Numbered from the stretch's first letter, positions 26,383-35,082 are shown. The stretch is DNA of 64,000 bases from Thalassospiraceae bacterium LMO-SO8 (GCA_031655335.1 CP134226.1:3034001-3098000); one strand, 5' to 3'. Notes: a model not told the origin generated them from the sequence alone. Numbers and translations: made by a program.

Positions 26383-27354
26383 ATGGGTAAGTATATCCTT
26401 AAGCGTCTGATCGCGATGATTCCGACCCTGCTCGGGGCCGCGGTTCTGGTTTTCTTTTTGCTGCGCTTGGCGCCCGGCGACATCTGTGAGGTGCGCCTGC
26501 TTGGCACCGGCGCCACGGTGGCCCAGGAGCAGATCGACATCTGCCGCGAAGGCCTGGGGCTGGACAAACCGCAGATCGTTCAGTTCTTCGATTTCGTCTG
26601 GGGCTATTTCATCTTTGATCTTGGCACCTCCATGTGGACGGGCCAGCCGGTTACCCATGAAATCGCCATCCGCTTCGAATTGTCCCTGCAGTTGGCTGTC
26701 ATGGCGACCATCGTCGCCACGATTATCGCCATTCCGCTGGGCATCATCTCGGCCGTGAAGCAGAACACGCTCATCGATTACTTCGTGCGCGGATTTGCCA
26801 TCGCCGGTATCGCCATTCCCTCATTCTGGCTCGGCCTGATGATTATTCTCGGGCTTCTTGTGTTCAGCCAGGCCTGGTTCGGCGAACCTTGGATGCCTCC
26901 AATCATGTTCAAGTCGATCTGGGAAGACCCTGCACACAATCTGTCCCAGTTGATGTGGCCCGCCGTTGCGACCGGCTACCGTTATTCCGCCGTCGCCGCC
27001 CGCATGACGCGTTCAGCCATGCTTGAGGTTCTGCGCGAGGACTACGTCCGCACCGCACGGGCCAAAGGGATGGTGGAAAAGATCGTCATCAACCGCCACG
27101 CGCTGAAAAACGCGTTGTTGCCGGTGGTTACCATTCTGGCGCTCGAGTTCGCGTTCCTGATGGGCGGGTTGGTCGTGACCGAACAGGTGTTCAACCTGAA
27201 CGGTCTGGGCAACCTGATGGTCGACGGCGTCGAACACCATGACTTCACGATGACCCAGAACCTGGTGATGCTCGTCGTCATCGTGTTCGTCATCACCAAC
27301 CTTATTACCGACTTGGCCTATGCGTGGCTCGACCCGCGCATTCGCTACTCGTGA
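26383..27354 (+). CDS. Dpp/Opp-type ABC transporter, permease subunit 1 (DppB-like)
   Basis: This 323-residue inner-membrane permease has six predicted helices. The first helix starts YILKRLIAMIPTLLGAAV, as usual in DppB proteins, followed by a periplasmic loop with two cysteines (about 32 and 53). The EAA loop that docks to the ATPase is at about 218-240 (ARAKGMVEKIVINRHALKNA). The gap to the binding protein gene is 86 bases and includes a G+C hairpin around 26330-26360. It is followed 12 bases later by permease 2. Confidence 0.92.
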   Translation: MGKYILKRLIAMIPTLLGAAVLVFFLLRLAPGDICEVRLLGTGATVAQEQIDICREGLGLDKPQIVQFFDFVWGYFIFDLGTSMWTGQPVTHEIAIRFELSLQLAVMATIVATIIAIPLGIISAVKQNTLIDYFVRGFAIAGIAIPSFWLGLMIILGLLVFSQAWFGEPWMPPIMFKSIWEDPAHNLSQLMWPAVATGYRYSAVAARMTRSAMLEVLREDYVRTARAKGMVEKIVINRHALKNALLPVVTILALEFAFLMGGLVVTEQVFNLNGLGNLMVDGVEHHDFTMTQNLVMLVVIVFVITNLITDLAYAWLDPRIRYS

Positions 27355-27366
27355 CGGGATATAACG

Positions 27367-28266
27367 ATGGTTACCGTTTCTGAAATACAAACCGAAGCCC
27401 AGTTCGAGGAAGTCGCGCCGAAAAAGCCGTGGTCGCAGGTGATGCTTGAACTGTGCCGCAAGCAACCCCTCGGCGTGTTCGGTCTGGCGATTGTCTTCGT
27501 GATGATCGCTGCTGCGATCCTGGCCGAAGTCGTCGCGCCGAATGATCCCCTCCAGGAACATTTCGACGCCATGCTGGCGGCGCCGAGCGCCGAATACCTG
27601 CTCGGCACGGATGAATTCGGCCGCGACATCCTGACCCGGCTCATCTACGGGTCGCGTACGGCTCTTCTGGTCGGCTTTGTTTGCGCCATCGTGGGTGCGA
27701 CGGGCGGGCTTGTCCTTGGGGTTGCCAGTGCCTATTTCGGCGGCCTGTTCGATCTGATCCTTCAGCGTATTCTGGACGTGTTCATGGCGTTCCCGCTGAT
27801 CATTCTGGCCCTGGCGGTCGTCGCCACTCTCGGGCCGGGGATCGAGAACGTGATGATCGCGATCATCCTGCCATTCGTGCCGCAATGCGCGCGCGTGGTG
27901 CGGTCCAATGCCTTGGCCATCCGCGAAATTCCCTATGTGGATGCGGCCCGTGCGCTGGGCTTCAGTGATGCTCGTATCATCCTGCGGCACATGGTGCCGA
28001 ACGTCATGGCGCCCTACCTGATCATGCTGACCACGTTCCTCGGTCAGGCGATCTTGCTGGAAGCCTCCCTGTCGTTCCTGGGGCTGGGCGTGCAGGATCC
28101 GACCCCGGCTTGGGGCCTGATGCTCAGCAACGCGTCCGAGTTCTTCGAGGGTGCGCCCTGGGTTGCCGTCTATCCCGGTATCGCGATTTCCCTCAGCGTG
28201 TTCGGATTCAACCTGTTCGGGGATTCCGTACGCGATGTTCTGGACCCGAAAATGCGTTCGCGCTAA
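27367..28266 (+). CDS. Dpp/Opp-type ABC transporter, permease subunit 2 (DppC-like)
   Basis: This 299-residue permease has a cytoplasmic N-terminus of about 35 residues and six helices. It shows the DppC features HLLG-like YLLGTDEFGRDILTRLIYG (about 78-96) and the EAA loop AARALGFSDARIILRHMVPN (about 194-213). It completes the transporter. A 12-base-pair UUCG hairpin after the stop (28292-28319) probably ends the operon. Confidence 0.92.
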   Translation: MVTVSEIQTEAQFEEVAPKKPWSQVMLELCRKQPLGVFGLAIVFVMIAAAILAEVVAPNDPLQEHFDAMLAAPSAEYLLGTDEFGRDILTRLIYGSRTALLVGFVCAIVGATGGLVLGVASAYFGGLFDLILQRILDVFMAFPLIILALAVVATLGPGIENVMIAIILPFVPQCARVVRSNALAIREIPYVDAARALGFSDARIILRHMVPNVMAPYLIMLTTFLGQAILLEASLSFLGLGVQDPTPAWGLMLSNASEFFEGAPWVAVYPGIAISLSVFGFNLFGDSVRDVLDPKMRSR

Positions 28267-28291
28267 GGGGTAGGAACGTACCTACGTTAAC

Positions 28292-28319
28292 GGAAAGGGC
28301 GGCTTCGGCCGCCCTTTCC
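28292..28319 (+). terminator. UUCG hairpin after the peptide-transporter operon
   Basis: GGAAAGGGCGGC (28292-28303) pairs perfectly with GCCGCCCTTTCC (28308-28319) around a TTCG tetraloop. No long T run follows, so it may act as a terminator or as a 3' stabiliser. A separate inverted repeat AACGTA-CC-TACGTT (28275-28288) directly precedes it. Confidence 0.65.
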
Positions 28320-28349
28320 ATTGGGGCCGCCGCATAAGGACCACAGACC

Positions 28350-29885
28350 ATGACCAAACGTATCGCCATCCTCGGTTTCCTTCTTGAAAGCAACGCCTTT
28401 GCTCCGGTGACCACGCGAGCCGATTACGAACGGCGTTGCCTGATTGCCGGCGCGGATATCCTGGCCGAGTTGGCGGCCCCCAATCCGCGCCTGCCCTTGG
28501 AGGTCAATGCCTTCTGCCAACAGATGGAGAAACTGCATCCCGACGCCTGGGAAATGGTGCCGATCCTGGTCGGCGACGCTGAGCCGGGCGGCCCGGTGGA
28601 GAGGGGGTTCTTTGACTGGTTCGTTGCCGAGGTCGAGACACGTCTGAAGGCGGCAGGTCCCCTCGACGGGGTTTATATCGTCAGCCACGGTGCCATGCGG
28701 GCGGAACATGAAACCGACCCGGACGGGCTGCTGTATGGCCGCGTGCGGAACATCGTCGGGCCGGAAGTGCCGGTGATTGCGACCCTCGACCTGCACACCA
28801 ACGTGTCCCAGGCCATGGCCGACCATGCGGACGTGCTGATCGCCTATCTGACCAACCCGCACGTCGACCAGCGTGAGCGCGCGGCGGAGGCCGCCCGGAC
28901 CATGGATGAAATGTTCCAGGGCATGCGCCCGCAGACCGCCTTCGTGAAGGTGCCGATCGCCGCCCCCTCGGTGGTGTTGTTGACGGCGACCGGCCCCTAT
29001 GCCGACATCATCAACGCCGGGCAGGAAGCCCAGGCTAAATCGAACGGCGCGATCCTCAACGTTTCCGTCGCCGCCGGGTTCATCTATTCGGACAGCCCCA
29101 AATGCGGCATGTCGGTGATCGTCACGGCGCGGAACGATATCGCGCCCGCGCGCAAACTCGCGGGCGACCTCGCGCGCCGGCTTTGGGCCGATCATGAACG
29201 TTATCAAAAATCCCTGACACCGCTGGCGGATGCCGTGGCCATGGCGGTGGCGAACGGCCGGGACGCCAAACGGCCGGCCCAAATTCTGGCCGATGTCGCC
29301 GACAACCCCGGCGGCGGCGGCACGGGCAGCACGATCTACCTGCTGAAGGGCCTGGTCGAGGCCGGGGCCGAAGGCGTGGTCATGGGGGTCGTCATCGACG
29401 GGGGGGTGGCGGCCGACGCCCACGCGGCGGGCGAGGGGGCGGAGATCACGGCCCGCTTCAACCGGGCGCCCCGGACGGATTTCGAACAGGCCTTTGAAGT
29501 CAAAGCCAAGGTCCTGAAACTGACCGACGGCGCCTTCGTCGGGCGCCGCGGTATCCTGCGCGGCCGGTCCCTTTCCGTAGGTCCGGCGGCCTTGCTGGAG
29601 ATCGGCGGCATCCGTGTCGCCGTGGCCACGCACCGCAAGCAATGCGCCGACCCTGCCATGCTGGAAATGTTCGGTGTCGACATCGCCCAAGTGCGCACGG
29701 TCATCGTCAAATCACGTGGCCATTTCCGCGCCGGGTTCGACGAATTCTTTCCGCCGGAAAACGTCTACGAGGTCGATTGCCCGGGCCTGACGTCGCCCGT
29801 GTTCACCAATTTCACCTGGGGGCAACTGTGCCGTCCGGTGTTTCCGCTCGACCAGGACACCACCTGGACGCCACCGGCGTGGTGA
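28350..29885 (+). CDS. M81-family metallopeptidase (MlrC / microcystinase C-like)
   Basis: This 511-residue protein has the M81 (MlrC) domain pair. The N-terminal domain begins RIAILGFLLESNAFAP and carries metal-site motifs SHGAM (about 111-115) and TLDLHTN (about 147-153). The MlrC C-terminal domain starts near residue 310, where DVADNPGGGGTGS is the family signature. MlrC of sphingomonads hydrolyses the linear tetrapeptide made during microcystin breakdown, but most family members have unknown substrates. AAGGA lies upstream. Its place right after a peptide ABC transporter suggests that it cuts the imported peptide or amide. Confidence 0.88.
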   Translation: MTKRIAILGFLLESNAFAPVTTRADYERRCLIAGADILAELAAPNPRLPLEVNAFCQQMEKLHPDAWEMVPILVGDAEPGGPVERGFFDWFVAEVETRLKAAGPLDGVYIVSHGAMRAEHETDPDGLLYGRVRNIVGPEVPVIATLDLHTNVSQAMADHADVLIAYLTNPHVDQRERAAEAARTMDEMFQGMRPQTAFVKVPIAAPSVVLLTATGPYADIINAGQEAQAKSNGAILNVSVAAGFIYSDSPKCGMSVIVTARNDIAPARKLAGDLARRLWADHERYQKSLTPLADAVAMAVANGRDAKRPAQILADVADNPGGGGTGSTIYLLKGLVEAGAEGVVMGVVIDGGVAADAHAAGEGAEITARFNRAPRTDFEQAFEVKAKVLKLTDGAFVGRRGILRGRSLSVGPAALLEIGGIRVAVATHRKQCADPAMLEMFGVDIAQVRTVIVKSRGHFRAGFDEFFPPENVYEVDCPGLTSPVFTNFTWGQLCRPVFPLDQDTTWTPPAW

Positions 29886-29937
29886 CAGAATCGCCCCGGA
29901 AGCGTATCATCCCCGGGCAATCCGCAAGGAGGGTGCC

Positions 29938-30117
29938 ATGTCCCGTTTCGCTGCTTTGTTGTTGAGCCTGCTGCTGGTGACAGCGCCGCTGTCCGCCCTG
30001 GCCGGCGACGACGACGCTTCGGCGTCGGGCACGGCGGCGGACATTCAGGGCTACATTTCCGCCATCACCGGGGTTTCGACCAGAACCCCCACAGTTGTTA
30101 CGAAGCTGACGACATAA
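29938..30117 (+). CDS. Small exported protein, 59 residues
   Basis: This short reading frame starts at an ATG preceded by a strong AAGGAGGG at good spacing. Its first 22 residues, MSRFAALLLSLLLVTAPLSALA, abridged here as basic start, leucine-rich core and ALA, form a classic Sec signal peptide with cleavage before GDDDA. The mature part is only about 37 residues, acidic at the start and threonine-rich at the end, with no cysteine. It lies 52 bases after the M81 gene. I do not recognise it. It may be a real small periplasmic protein or the start of a truncated larger one. Confidence 0.6.
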   Translation: MSRFAALLLSLLLVTAPLSALAGDDDASASGTAADIQGYISAITGVSTRTPTVVTKLTT

Positions 30118-30211
30118 AACAAGATCAGCCGGACTTGGCCGACAGGCCGCAATCCTGACCGGCGGCCTCTCCTCCATCCTTTTCCATCCACCACCACGGA
30201 ACATCTCACTC

Positions 30212-31081
30212 ATGGCCGTTCACCGTACCTACTTGTTTGCTCCCGGCAACCACGCACGCCGGGCCGAAAAGGCGTTCACCCTCGATTGCGACGCCGTCAT
30301 TCTGGATCTGGAAGACGCCGTCGCCGTCGCCGAGAAACCGGCGACCCGTGCCCTGGTCGTCGAGACGCTGAAACAGAACCCCGGAAAGCGTGGATACGTG
30401 CGGGTCAACGCCTGGGATACGGAATTCTGCTTTAACGACATCCTGGCCGTGACCGGGCCTTGGCTGACGGGACTGATCCTGCCCAAGGTCGAGGACGCTG
30501 CCCAGGTTATCGCCGTCGATTGGATTTTGGCGAACATCGAACGGGACAAGGGCATGGAGGTCGGCGCCATCGACCTGCTGCCGATTATCGAGACCGGAAA
30601 GGGCGTCGCCAACGTGCGCGCCATCGCGGCGGCGGCGACCCGCGTGCGCCGACTCAGCTTCGGCGCGGGCGATTACACCAAGGATATGTCCATGCGCTGG
30701 ACCCTGGCGGAAACGGAAATCGACCACGCCCGGGCCGAAATCGCCCTGGCCTCCCGTGCCGAGGGGTTGGAGTCGCCCGTCGATTCCGTATGGATCCATA
30801 TCAAGGATACGGACGGCTTGGTCCGTTCGGCGGAAAAAGTCCGCGACATGGGCTACCAGGGCAAGCTCTGCATCCATCCGGACCAGATCGGCCCCGTGAA
30901 CGGCGTATTCACGCCGACCCCGGATCAGGTCTCTTTCGCCGAGAAGGTCGTCGCCGCCTTCGAGGAAGCCGAGGCACGGGGGCTCGCTTCCATCCAGATG
31001 GACGGCTACTTCATCGATTATCCCATCGTCGATCAGGCCCGGCGCACGCTGGACCAGTGGCGGGACATCCAGAACCGCTGA
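30212..31081 (+). CDS. CitE-like CoA-ester lyase (HpcH/HpaI family)
   Basis: This 289-residue Mg-dependent TIM-barrel lyase resembles the citrate lyase beta subunit and malyl-/citramalyl-CoA lyases. Key segments are YLFAPGNH (7-14), VILDLEDAV (about 29-37) with metal-binding acids, the arginine of YVRVNAWD, FGAGDYTKDM (about 150-159) and KLCIHPDQI. No CitD/CitF genes are present, so it is a stand-alone lyase, probably cleaving a 3-hydroxyacyl-CoA such as malyl-, methylmalyl- or citramalyl-CoA. The MaoC hydratase and CaiB transferase at 48870-51757 would form a matching set (inference). Confidence 0.85.
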   Translation: MAVHRTYLFAPGNHARRAEKAFTLDCDAVILDLEDAVAVAEKPATRALVVETLKQNPGKRGYVRVNAWDTEFCFNDILAVTGPWLTGLILPKVEDAAQVIAVDWILANIERDKGMEVGAIDLLPIIETGKGVANVRAIAAAATRVRRLSFGAGDYTKDMSMRWTLAETEIDHARAEIALASRAEGLESPVDSVWIHIKDTDGLVRSAEKVRDMGYQGKLCIHPDQIGPVNGVFTPTPDQVSFAEKVVAAFEEAEARGLASIQMDGYFIDYPIVDQARRTLDQWRDIQNR

Positions 31082-31105
31082 ACGTCCCGCCGCTGTCCTT
31101 GGGCG

Positions 31106-31861
31106 TCAGCTGCCGTAGAACAAGCCGCCGTTGACGTGAATGGTCTGTCCGGTGATGTAGGCCGCGTCGGGCTGGCACAGGAAGCGCACGGTCGCCGCCA
31201 TTTCCTTCACATCGCCCTGACGGCCCATGGGGATGTTCATGGCATTGCGCGGATTACCGGCCCCGGCCGAGGCCGGGCGCACGGTTTCCGTCGCCCCCGG
31301 CGACACACAGTTGGCCGTGATGCCCTGGGTCGCGAATTCCGAGGCGATGCCGTGGGTGAAGCCGACGATGGCCGACTTGCCGGTCAGGTTGTGGATGCGG
31401 TTGGGCATGCCGATGTACCAGCTGACGCCGCCCAGGGTGATGACCCGGCCCCATCCGGCTTTCACCATGTGCGGGATCGCCGCCTGACAAAGGTGAAAGG
31501 CGCTGTCGATGGTGGTGTCGACGACGCGGCGGAAATCCGCGTGATCCATTTCCAGAAACGCCTTCTGGCCGCGGGTCGAGGCGTTGACGACCATGATGTC
31601 GACCCCGCCGAAGGCGTCGACGCCGGCCTGCACCAGGGCGTCGGCGCCGGCCTTGGTCGCCACGTCGGCCAGCTTGGCGACGGCCTTGCCGCCCATGGCC
31701 TCGATTTCCTTGACCACCGCGTCGGCGGCGGCCTGATCCTGGACGCCGTTGACGACGATGTTGGCGCCGTCGGCGGCAAGCGCCAGGGCCGTGGCCTTGC
31801 CGATGTTGCGTGACGATCCGGTGATGACGGCGGTCTTTCCCGCCAGTGTTCCCTTGGACAT
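31106..31861 (-). CDS. SDR-family oxidoreductase with altered catalytic motif
   Basis: This 251-residue short-chain dehydrogenase fold has the cofactor motif TGSSRNIG (about 14-21), NNAG-equivalent VVNASTRG and the C-terminal YITGQTIHVNGG. The expected YxxxK reads NLTGK: the tyrosine position (about residue 160) is asparagine while the lysine is kept. The serine upstream (LGGVS) is present. The protein may be a weak or non-redox member. GGGAGAG precedes the start. It is downstream of the RraA- and LigJ-like genes on the same strand, with a 134-base gap. Confidence 0.82.
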   Translation of the reverse strand: MSKGTLAGKTAVITGSSRNIGKATALALAADGANIVVNGVQDQAAADAVVKEIEAMGGKAVAKLADVATKAGADALVQAGVDAFGGVDIMVVNASTRGQKAFLEMDHADFRRVVDTTIDSAFHLCQAAIPHMVKAGWGRVITLGGVSWYIGMPNRIHNLTGKSAIVGFTHGIASEFATQGITANCVSPGATETVRPASAGAGNPRNAMNIPMGRQGDVKEMAATVRFLCQPDAAYITGQTIHVNGGLFYGS

Positions 31862-31995
31862 TCTTGAAGTCTCTCCCTAAAGGTCGGGTTGCGTTGCGGG
31901 AAGGCGCAGGCGCCCTCCATTGCCGGCCATCTTAATGGCGGGCGTCAGGGTTTGTCTCGCAACGAAGAACGGTTCGGGCGGGATATGGCCGGGGT

Positions 31996-32673
31996 TCAGT
32001 CGACGAATTCGCAGCCCTTGTCTTTGAGGGCCTTGTCGACCCAGTTGCGGTCGATGGTGCCGTCGGCGATGGCGGCCATCTGCTTGTCCTCGGCGGCCTT
32101 CTTCTGCCGCGAGGCGGCGAGAACCGTCTCGGCCTCTTCCTTGGGCACGCAGAGCACGCCGTCGCAATCGCCCAGGATCAGGTCGCCCGGATTGATCCGC
32201 ATGCCGTAAAGGCTGATGGGAAAGCCGATTTCGCCGGGGCCGTCCTTGTAGGGGCCGCGGTGGGACACGCCGACCGCGAAGACCGGCAGGTTGTGGTCCA
32301 GGAAGGCGTCCCGGTCGCGCACGGCGCCGTTGAGAACCAGGCCCGCGACGCCGCGCTTGATCGCCTGCATCAGCATCATTTCGCCGAACAGGGAATTGGT
32401 CAGGTCACCGCCGCCGTCGACCACGATGACGTCGCCGGGGGCTGCGGTGTCGATCGCCTTGTGCAGCATCAGGTTGTCGCCCGGCCGGGTCAGCACCGTG
32501 AAGGCGGGGCCGGCCAGCACGCCGTCCTTGTGCATGGGGCGCAACGCATTGCCGCCCGCGAACATGCGCGACATGCAGTCGCCGACGTTGGCGACGGGCA
32601 GGGGTTTGAAGGCATCGACCAGGTCGGGCGAAATGCGCTCCCAGGTCTTCTTGATGCGGAATCCGACGGTCAT
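31996..32673 (-). CDS. RraA-family aldolase (LigK/GalC-like 4-carboxy-4-hydroxy-2-oxoadipate aldolase candidate)
   Basis: This 225-residue protein has the fold and length of class II HMG/CHA aldolases. The active-site pattern GEMMLMQAIKRGVAGLVLNG (about 91-110) is followed by AVRDRDAF, giving G-x20-R-D with an acidic residue shortly after. A C-terminal extension beyond short RraA proteins is present, as in LigK/ProA. It lies 38 bases downstream of the LigJ-like hydratase gene. In protocatechuate 4,5-cleavage and gallate pathways LigJ/GalB makes the substrate that this aldolase splits to pyruvate and oxaloacetate. Confidence 0.82.
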   Translation of the reverse strand: MTVGFRIKKTWERISPDLVDAFKPLPVANVGDCMSRMFAGGNALRPMHKDGVLAGPAFTVLTRPGDNLMLHKAIDTAAPGDVIVVDGGGDLTNSLFGEMMLMQAIKRGVAGLVLNGAVRDRDAFLDHNLPVFAVGVSHRGPYKDGPGEIGFPISLYGMRINPGDLILGDCDGVLCVPKEEAETVLAASRQKKAAEDKQMAAIADGTIDRNWVDKALKDKGCEFVD

Positions 32674-32711
32674 GGATATCTCTCCGTATGGTTTCTTGTT
32701 CGGCGGGCGGG

Positions 32712-33725
32712 TCAGGCGGTCGGCAGCTTGAGCCGCGAGAACACCTTGAGCGCGTTCTTATAGAACACTTTTTCCTTTTCCTCCGCCGTGAGGTTGGCGG
32801 TCGCGTCGATGTAGCGGCGCGTGTCGTCGAACCATTCGCCGGTGTCCGGGTCCTTGCAGCGCACGGCGCCGTGCAGTTCGGATGCGAACAGGATGTTGTC
32901 CACGGGCACGACCTCGGCCATCAGGTTGATGCCCGGCTGGTGATAGACGCAGGTGTCGAAGTACAGGTTCTCGCCCATCATGTCCTTGGGCTCGGGCCGG
33001 TTCATGCCCATGGCGATGCCCCGGTACCGGCCCCAGTGATAGGGCACGGCGCCCCCGCCGTGGGGGATGATCAACTTCAGGCCCGGGAACCGTTCGAACA
33101 GGTCCGATTGCAGAAGCTGCATGAAGGCGGCCGTGTCGGCGTTGATGTAGTGGGCGCCCGTGAAGTGGAAGTTGGGGTTGCACGATTGGCTGACGTGGAT
33201 CATCGCCGGAACCTGAAGTTCCTCCAGCTTGGCGTACAGCTCGAACCACCAGGGATCGGTCAGGGGCGGATCCGTCCAATGGCCGCCCGACGGGTCCGGG
33301 TTCAGGTTGACGCCGATGAAGCCCATGTCATTGACGAGGCGTTCCAGTTCCGGGATCGAATTGGACGGCGAACATCCCGGCGATTGCGGCAACTGGCCCA
33401 CGGGGGCGAAGTTGTTGGGGAACATGTCGCAGATGCGCTTGATCTGATCGTTGCAGATGCGCGACCACTGCATGCTCATTTGCTCGTTGCCGATGTGGTG
33501 GCCCATGCCGCCGGCGCGGGGGGAGAAGATCGTCAGGTCCGTGCCGCGTTCCTGTTGCAGGCGCAGCTGCGTGTTGGCCACGCTATCGCGCAGCTCGTCG
33601 TCGGAAATGACGGGCTCCTTGGCGCTCATCTTCGACAGGTCGCCCTTGGCGTCGATCTGTTCCTTGCGCCAGGCTTCGTGCTGGGCGGGGGCGGTGGTGT
33701 AGTGGCCGTGGCAATCGATAATCAT
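32712..33725 (-). CDS. Amidohydrolase-family protein, LigJ/ACMSD-like (4-oxalomesaconate hydratase candidate)
   Basis: This 337-residue TIM-barrel metal enzyme starts MIIDCHGHY, with the HxH metal pair at residues 6-8. It carries HVSQSCNP, the long-range IIPHGGGAVPYHWGRY (about 217-232), LYFDTCVYH and ILFASELHG, a pattern shared with LigJ hydratases and ACMSD decarboxylases. The adjacent LigK-like aldolase favours the hydratase reading. I chose the ATG at 33725 because GGAAAC precedes it and the upstream extension has no domain. No ring-cleavage dioxygenase is in the window. Confidence 0.82.
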   Translation of the reverse strand: MIIDCHGHYTTAPAQHEAWRKEQIDAKGDLSKMSAKEPVISDDELRDSVANTQLRLQQERGTDLTIFSPRAGGMGHHIGNEQMSMQWSRICNDQIKRICDMFPNNFAPVGQLPQSPGCSPSNSIPELERLVNDMGFIGVNLNPDPSGGHWTDPPLTDPWWFELYAKLEELQVPAMIHVSQSCNPNFHFTGAHYINADTAAFMQLLQSDLFERFPGLKLIIPHGGGAVPYHWGRYRGIAMGMNRPEPKDMMGENLYFDTCVYHQPGINLMAEVVPVDNILFASELHGAVRCKDPDTGEWFDDTRRYIDATANLTAEEKEKVFYKNALKVFSRLKLPTA

Positions 33726-33777
33726 GTGACGTTTCCAGTTATGCGTAGTGTTGCGATGGATGGGCGCGGCCGGATGG

Positions 33778-34593
33778 CTACTTGCCGGTAAAGCCCGGCT
33801 TGCGCTTTTCCGTGAAGGCGGTGACACCTTCGTAGAAGTCGGTGGTCCGCGTGTTGCGGATGAAGGCGGCTTTTTCCGCGTCGAGCTGGTCGTGCAGGCT
33901 GCTGTGGAACGAGGCGTTGAGCAGCGCCTTGGCCTCCGCGTTGGCGTGACCGGCGGCGCGGGCCAGCCGGGCGGCGAGCTTGTCCGTCTCGCCTTCCAGA
34001 TCGGCCGCCGGAACGATCCGGTTGACCATGCCCCAGTCGAGCGCGTCCTGGGCCGTGAACCGGTCGCCCAGCAGCGCGATCTCCATGGCCTTCTTCAAGC
34101 CCACGGTGCGCGGCAGGGCGTAGGTCGAGCCACCGTCGGGGCTGGTCCCGATGTGGCAGTAGGCCAGGGTGAAGAACGCGTCGTCGGCGACAAGCGCCAG
34201 GTCGCAGGCCAGCATCAGGCTGACCCCCGCACCCGCGGCCGCCCCCCGGACCGAGGCGATGATCGGCTGCCGCATGGCGCGCATGTTTTCGATGGTCGCA
34301 TGGACGCGCGACAGGCGGGCGTCGAACTGTTCGGCCGTCTTGTCGCGGTCAGGCTCCTCGTCCAGCATGGTCTTGAAGGCCTTCACGTCGCCCCCGGCCA
34401 TGAAGTGGTCGCCTTGGCCTCGCATGATCACGACGCGCACGTCCTTGCTTTCGCGCAACTGGTCGGTGATCTCTTTCAAGGCCTTCATCACGTCGATGGT
34501 GATGGCGTTCAGGGCCTGTGGCCGGTTGAAGGTGACGCGGCAGACGCCGTCCCGGACGTCGACAAGGACGGTTTCATTCGGCGAGGTGATCAT
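33778..34593 (-). CDS. Enoyl-CoA hydratase/isomerase-family protein
   Basis: This 271-residue crotonase-fold enzyme has the oxyanion-hole segments GDHFMAGGDVKAF (about 61-73) and SVRGAAAGAGVSL (about 113-125). The active-site loop HIGTSPDGGSTYALPR carries Asp where hydratases have the second Glu, a pattern seen in PaaG-like isomerases and some hydrolases. It ends EKRKPGFTGK, nearly the same as the enzyme at 61939, so the two are probably close paralogues. It lies 52 bases upstream of the LigJ-like gene and is likely first in that minus-strand operon. Confidence 0.88.
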   Translation of the reverse strand: MITSPNETVLVDVRDGVCRVTFNRPQALNAITIDVMKALKEITDQLRESKDVRVVIMRGQGDHFMAGGDVKAFKTMLDEEPDRDKTAEQFDARLSRVHATIENMRAMRQPIIASVRGAAAGAGVSLMLACDLALVADDAFFTLAYCHIGTSPDGGSTYALPRTVGLKKAMEIALLGDRFTAQDALDWGMVNRIVPAADLEGETDKLAARLARAAGHANAEAKALLNASFHSSLHDQLDAEKAAFIRNTRTTDFYEGVTAFTEKRKPGFTGK

Positions 34594-34620
34594 GGGGCTT
34601 CTCCCGGAGTTTCTGATTGT

Positions 34621-35082
34621 CTAAAGCTCGTGTCGGTATACGACAAAGCCGGATTTGGTTGCGACCTTGTCATACAGCTTCATGGCGGTCGTATTGGTTT
34701 CGTGGGTCTGCCAGTAGACGCGGGGCGCCCCGGCGGCGCGGGCGCGCTCATACACGGCTTCGATCAAGGCCCGGCCGACGCCCTTGCCGCGCAGATCACT
34801 GTCCGTGAACAGGTCCTGCAAGTAGCAGGCCGGCCCGCGCATGACCGTGTTGCGATGGTAGAGGTAGTGGACCAGACCGACCAGCCTGCCGTCGTGCTCG
34901 GCGACCAGACAGTGCATGGGCTCGTAGGCGTCGAAGAAGCGGTCCCACGTCAGGCGGGTGATCTCGTCGGGCACGGCGGTCGGACCCTTGCGTTCATAAA
35001 ACGCGTTGTAGCCGTCCCAAAGACGGGACCAGGCGTCGAAATCTTCCCGCGTCGGTGCGCGGACGGTGACGTCTTGGGGCAT
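34621..35082 (-). CDS. GNAT-family N-acetyltransferase
   Basis: This 153-residue protein has the GNAT acetyl-CoA motif DSDLRGKGVGRALIEAVYERAR (about 94-115, R/Q-x-x-G-x-G/A) and the preceding strand YLQDLFT. It starts at the ATG at 35082; longer readings run antisense through the neighbouring dehalogenase gene and are not credible. The acceptor is unknown. It is 27 bases upstream of the enoyl-CoA hydratase gene on the same strand and may head that operon. Confidence 0.85.
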   Translation of the reverse strand: MPQDVTVRAPTREDFDAWSRLWDGYNAFYERKGPTAVPDEITRLTWDRFFDAYEPMHCLVAEHDGRLVGLVHYLYHRNTVMRGPACYLQDLFTDSDLRGKGVGRALIEAVYERARAAGAPRVYWQTHETNTTAMKLYDKVATKSGFVVYRHEL

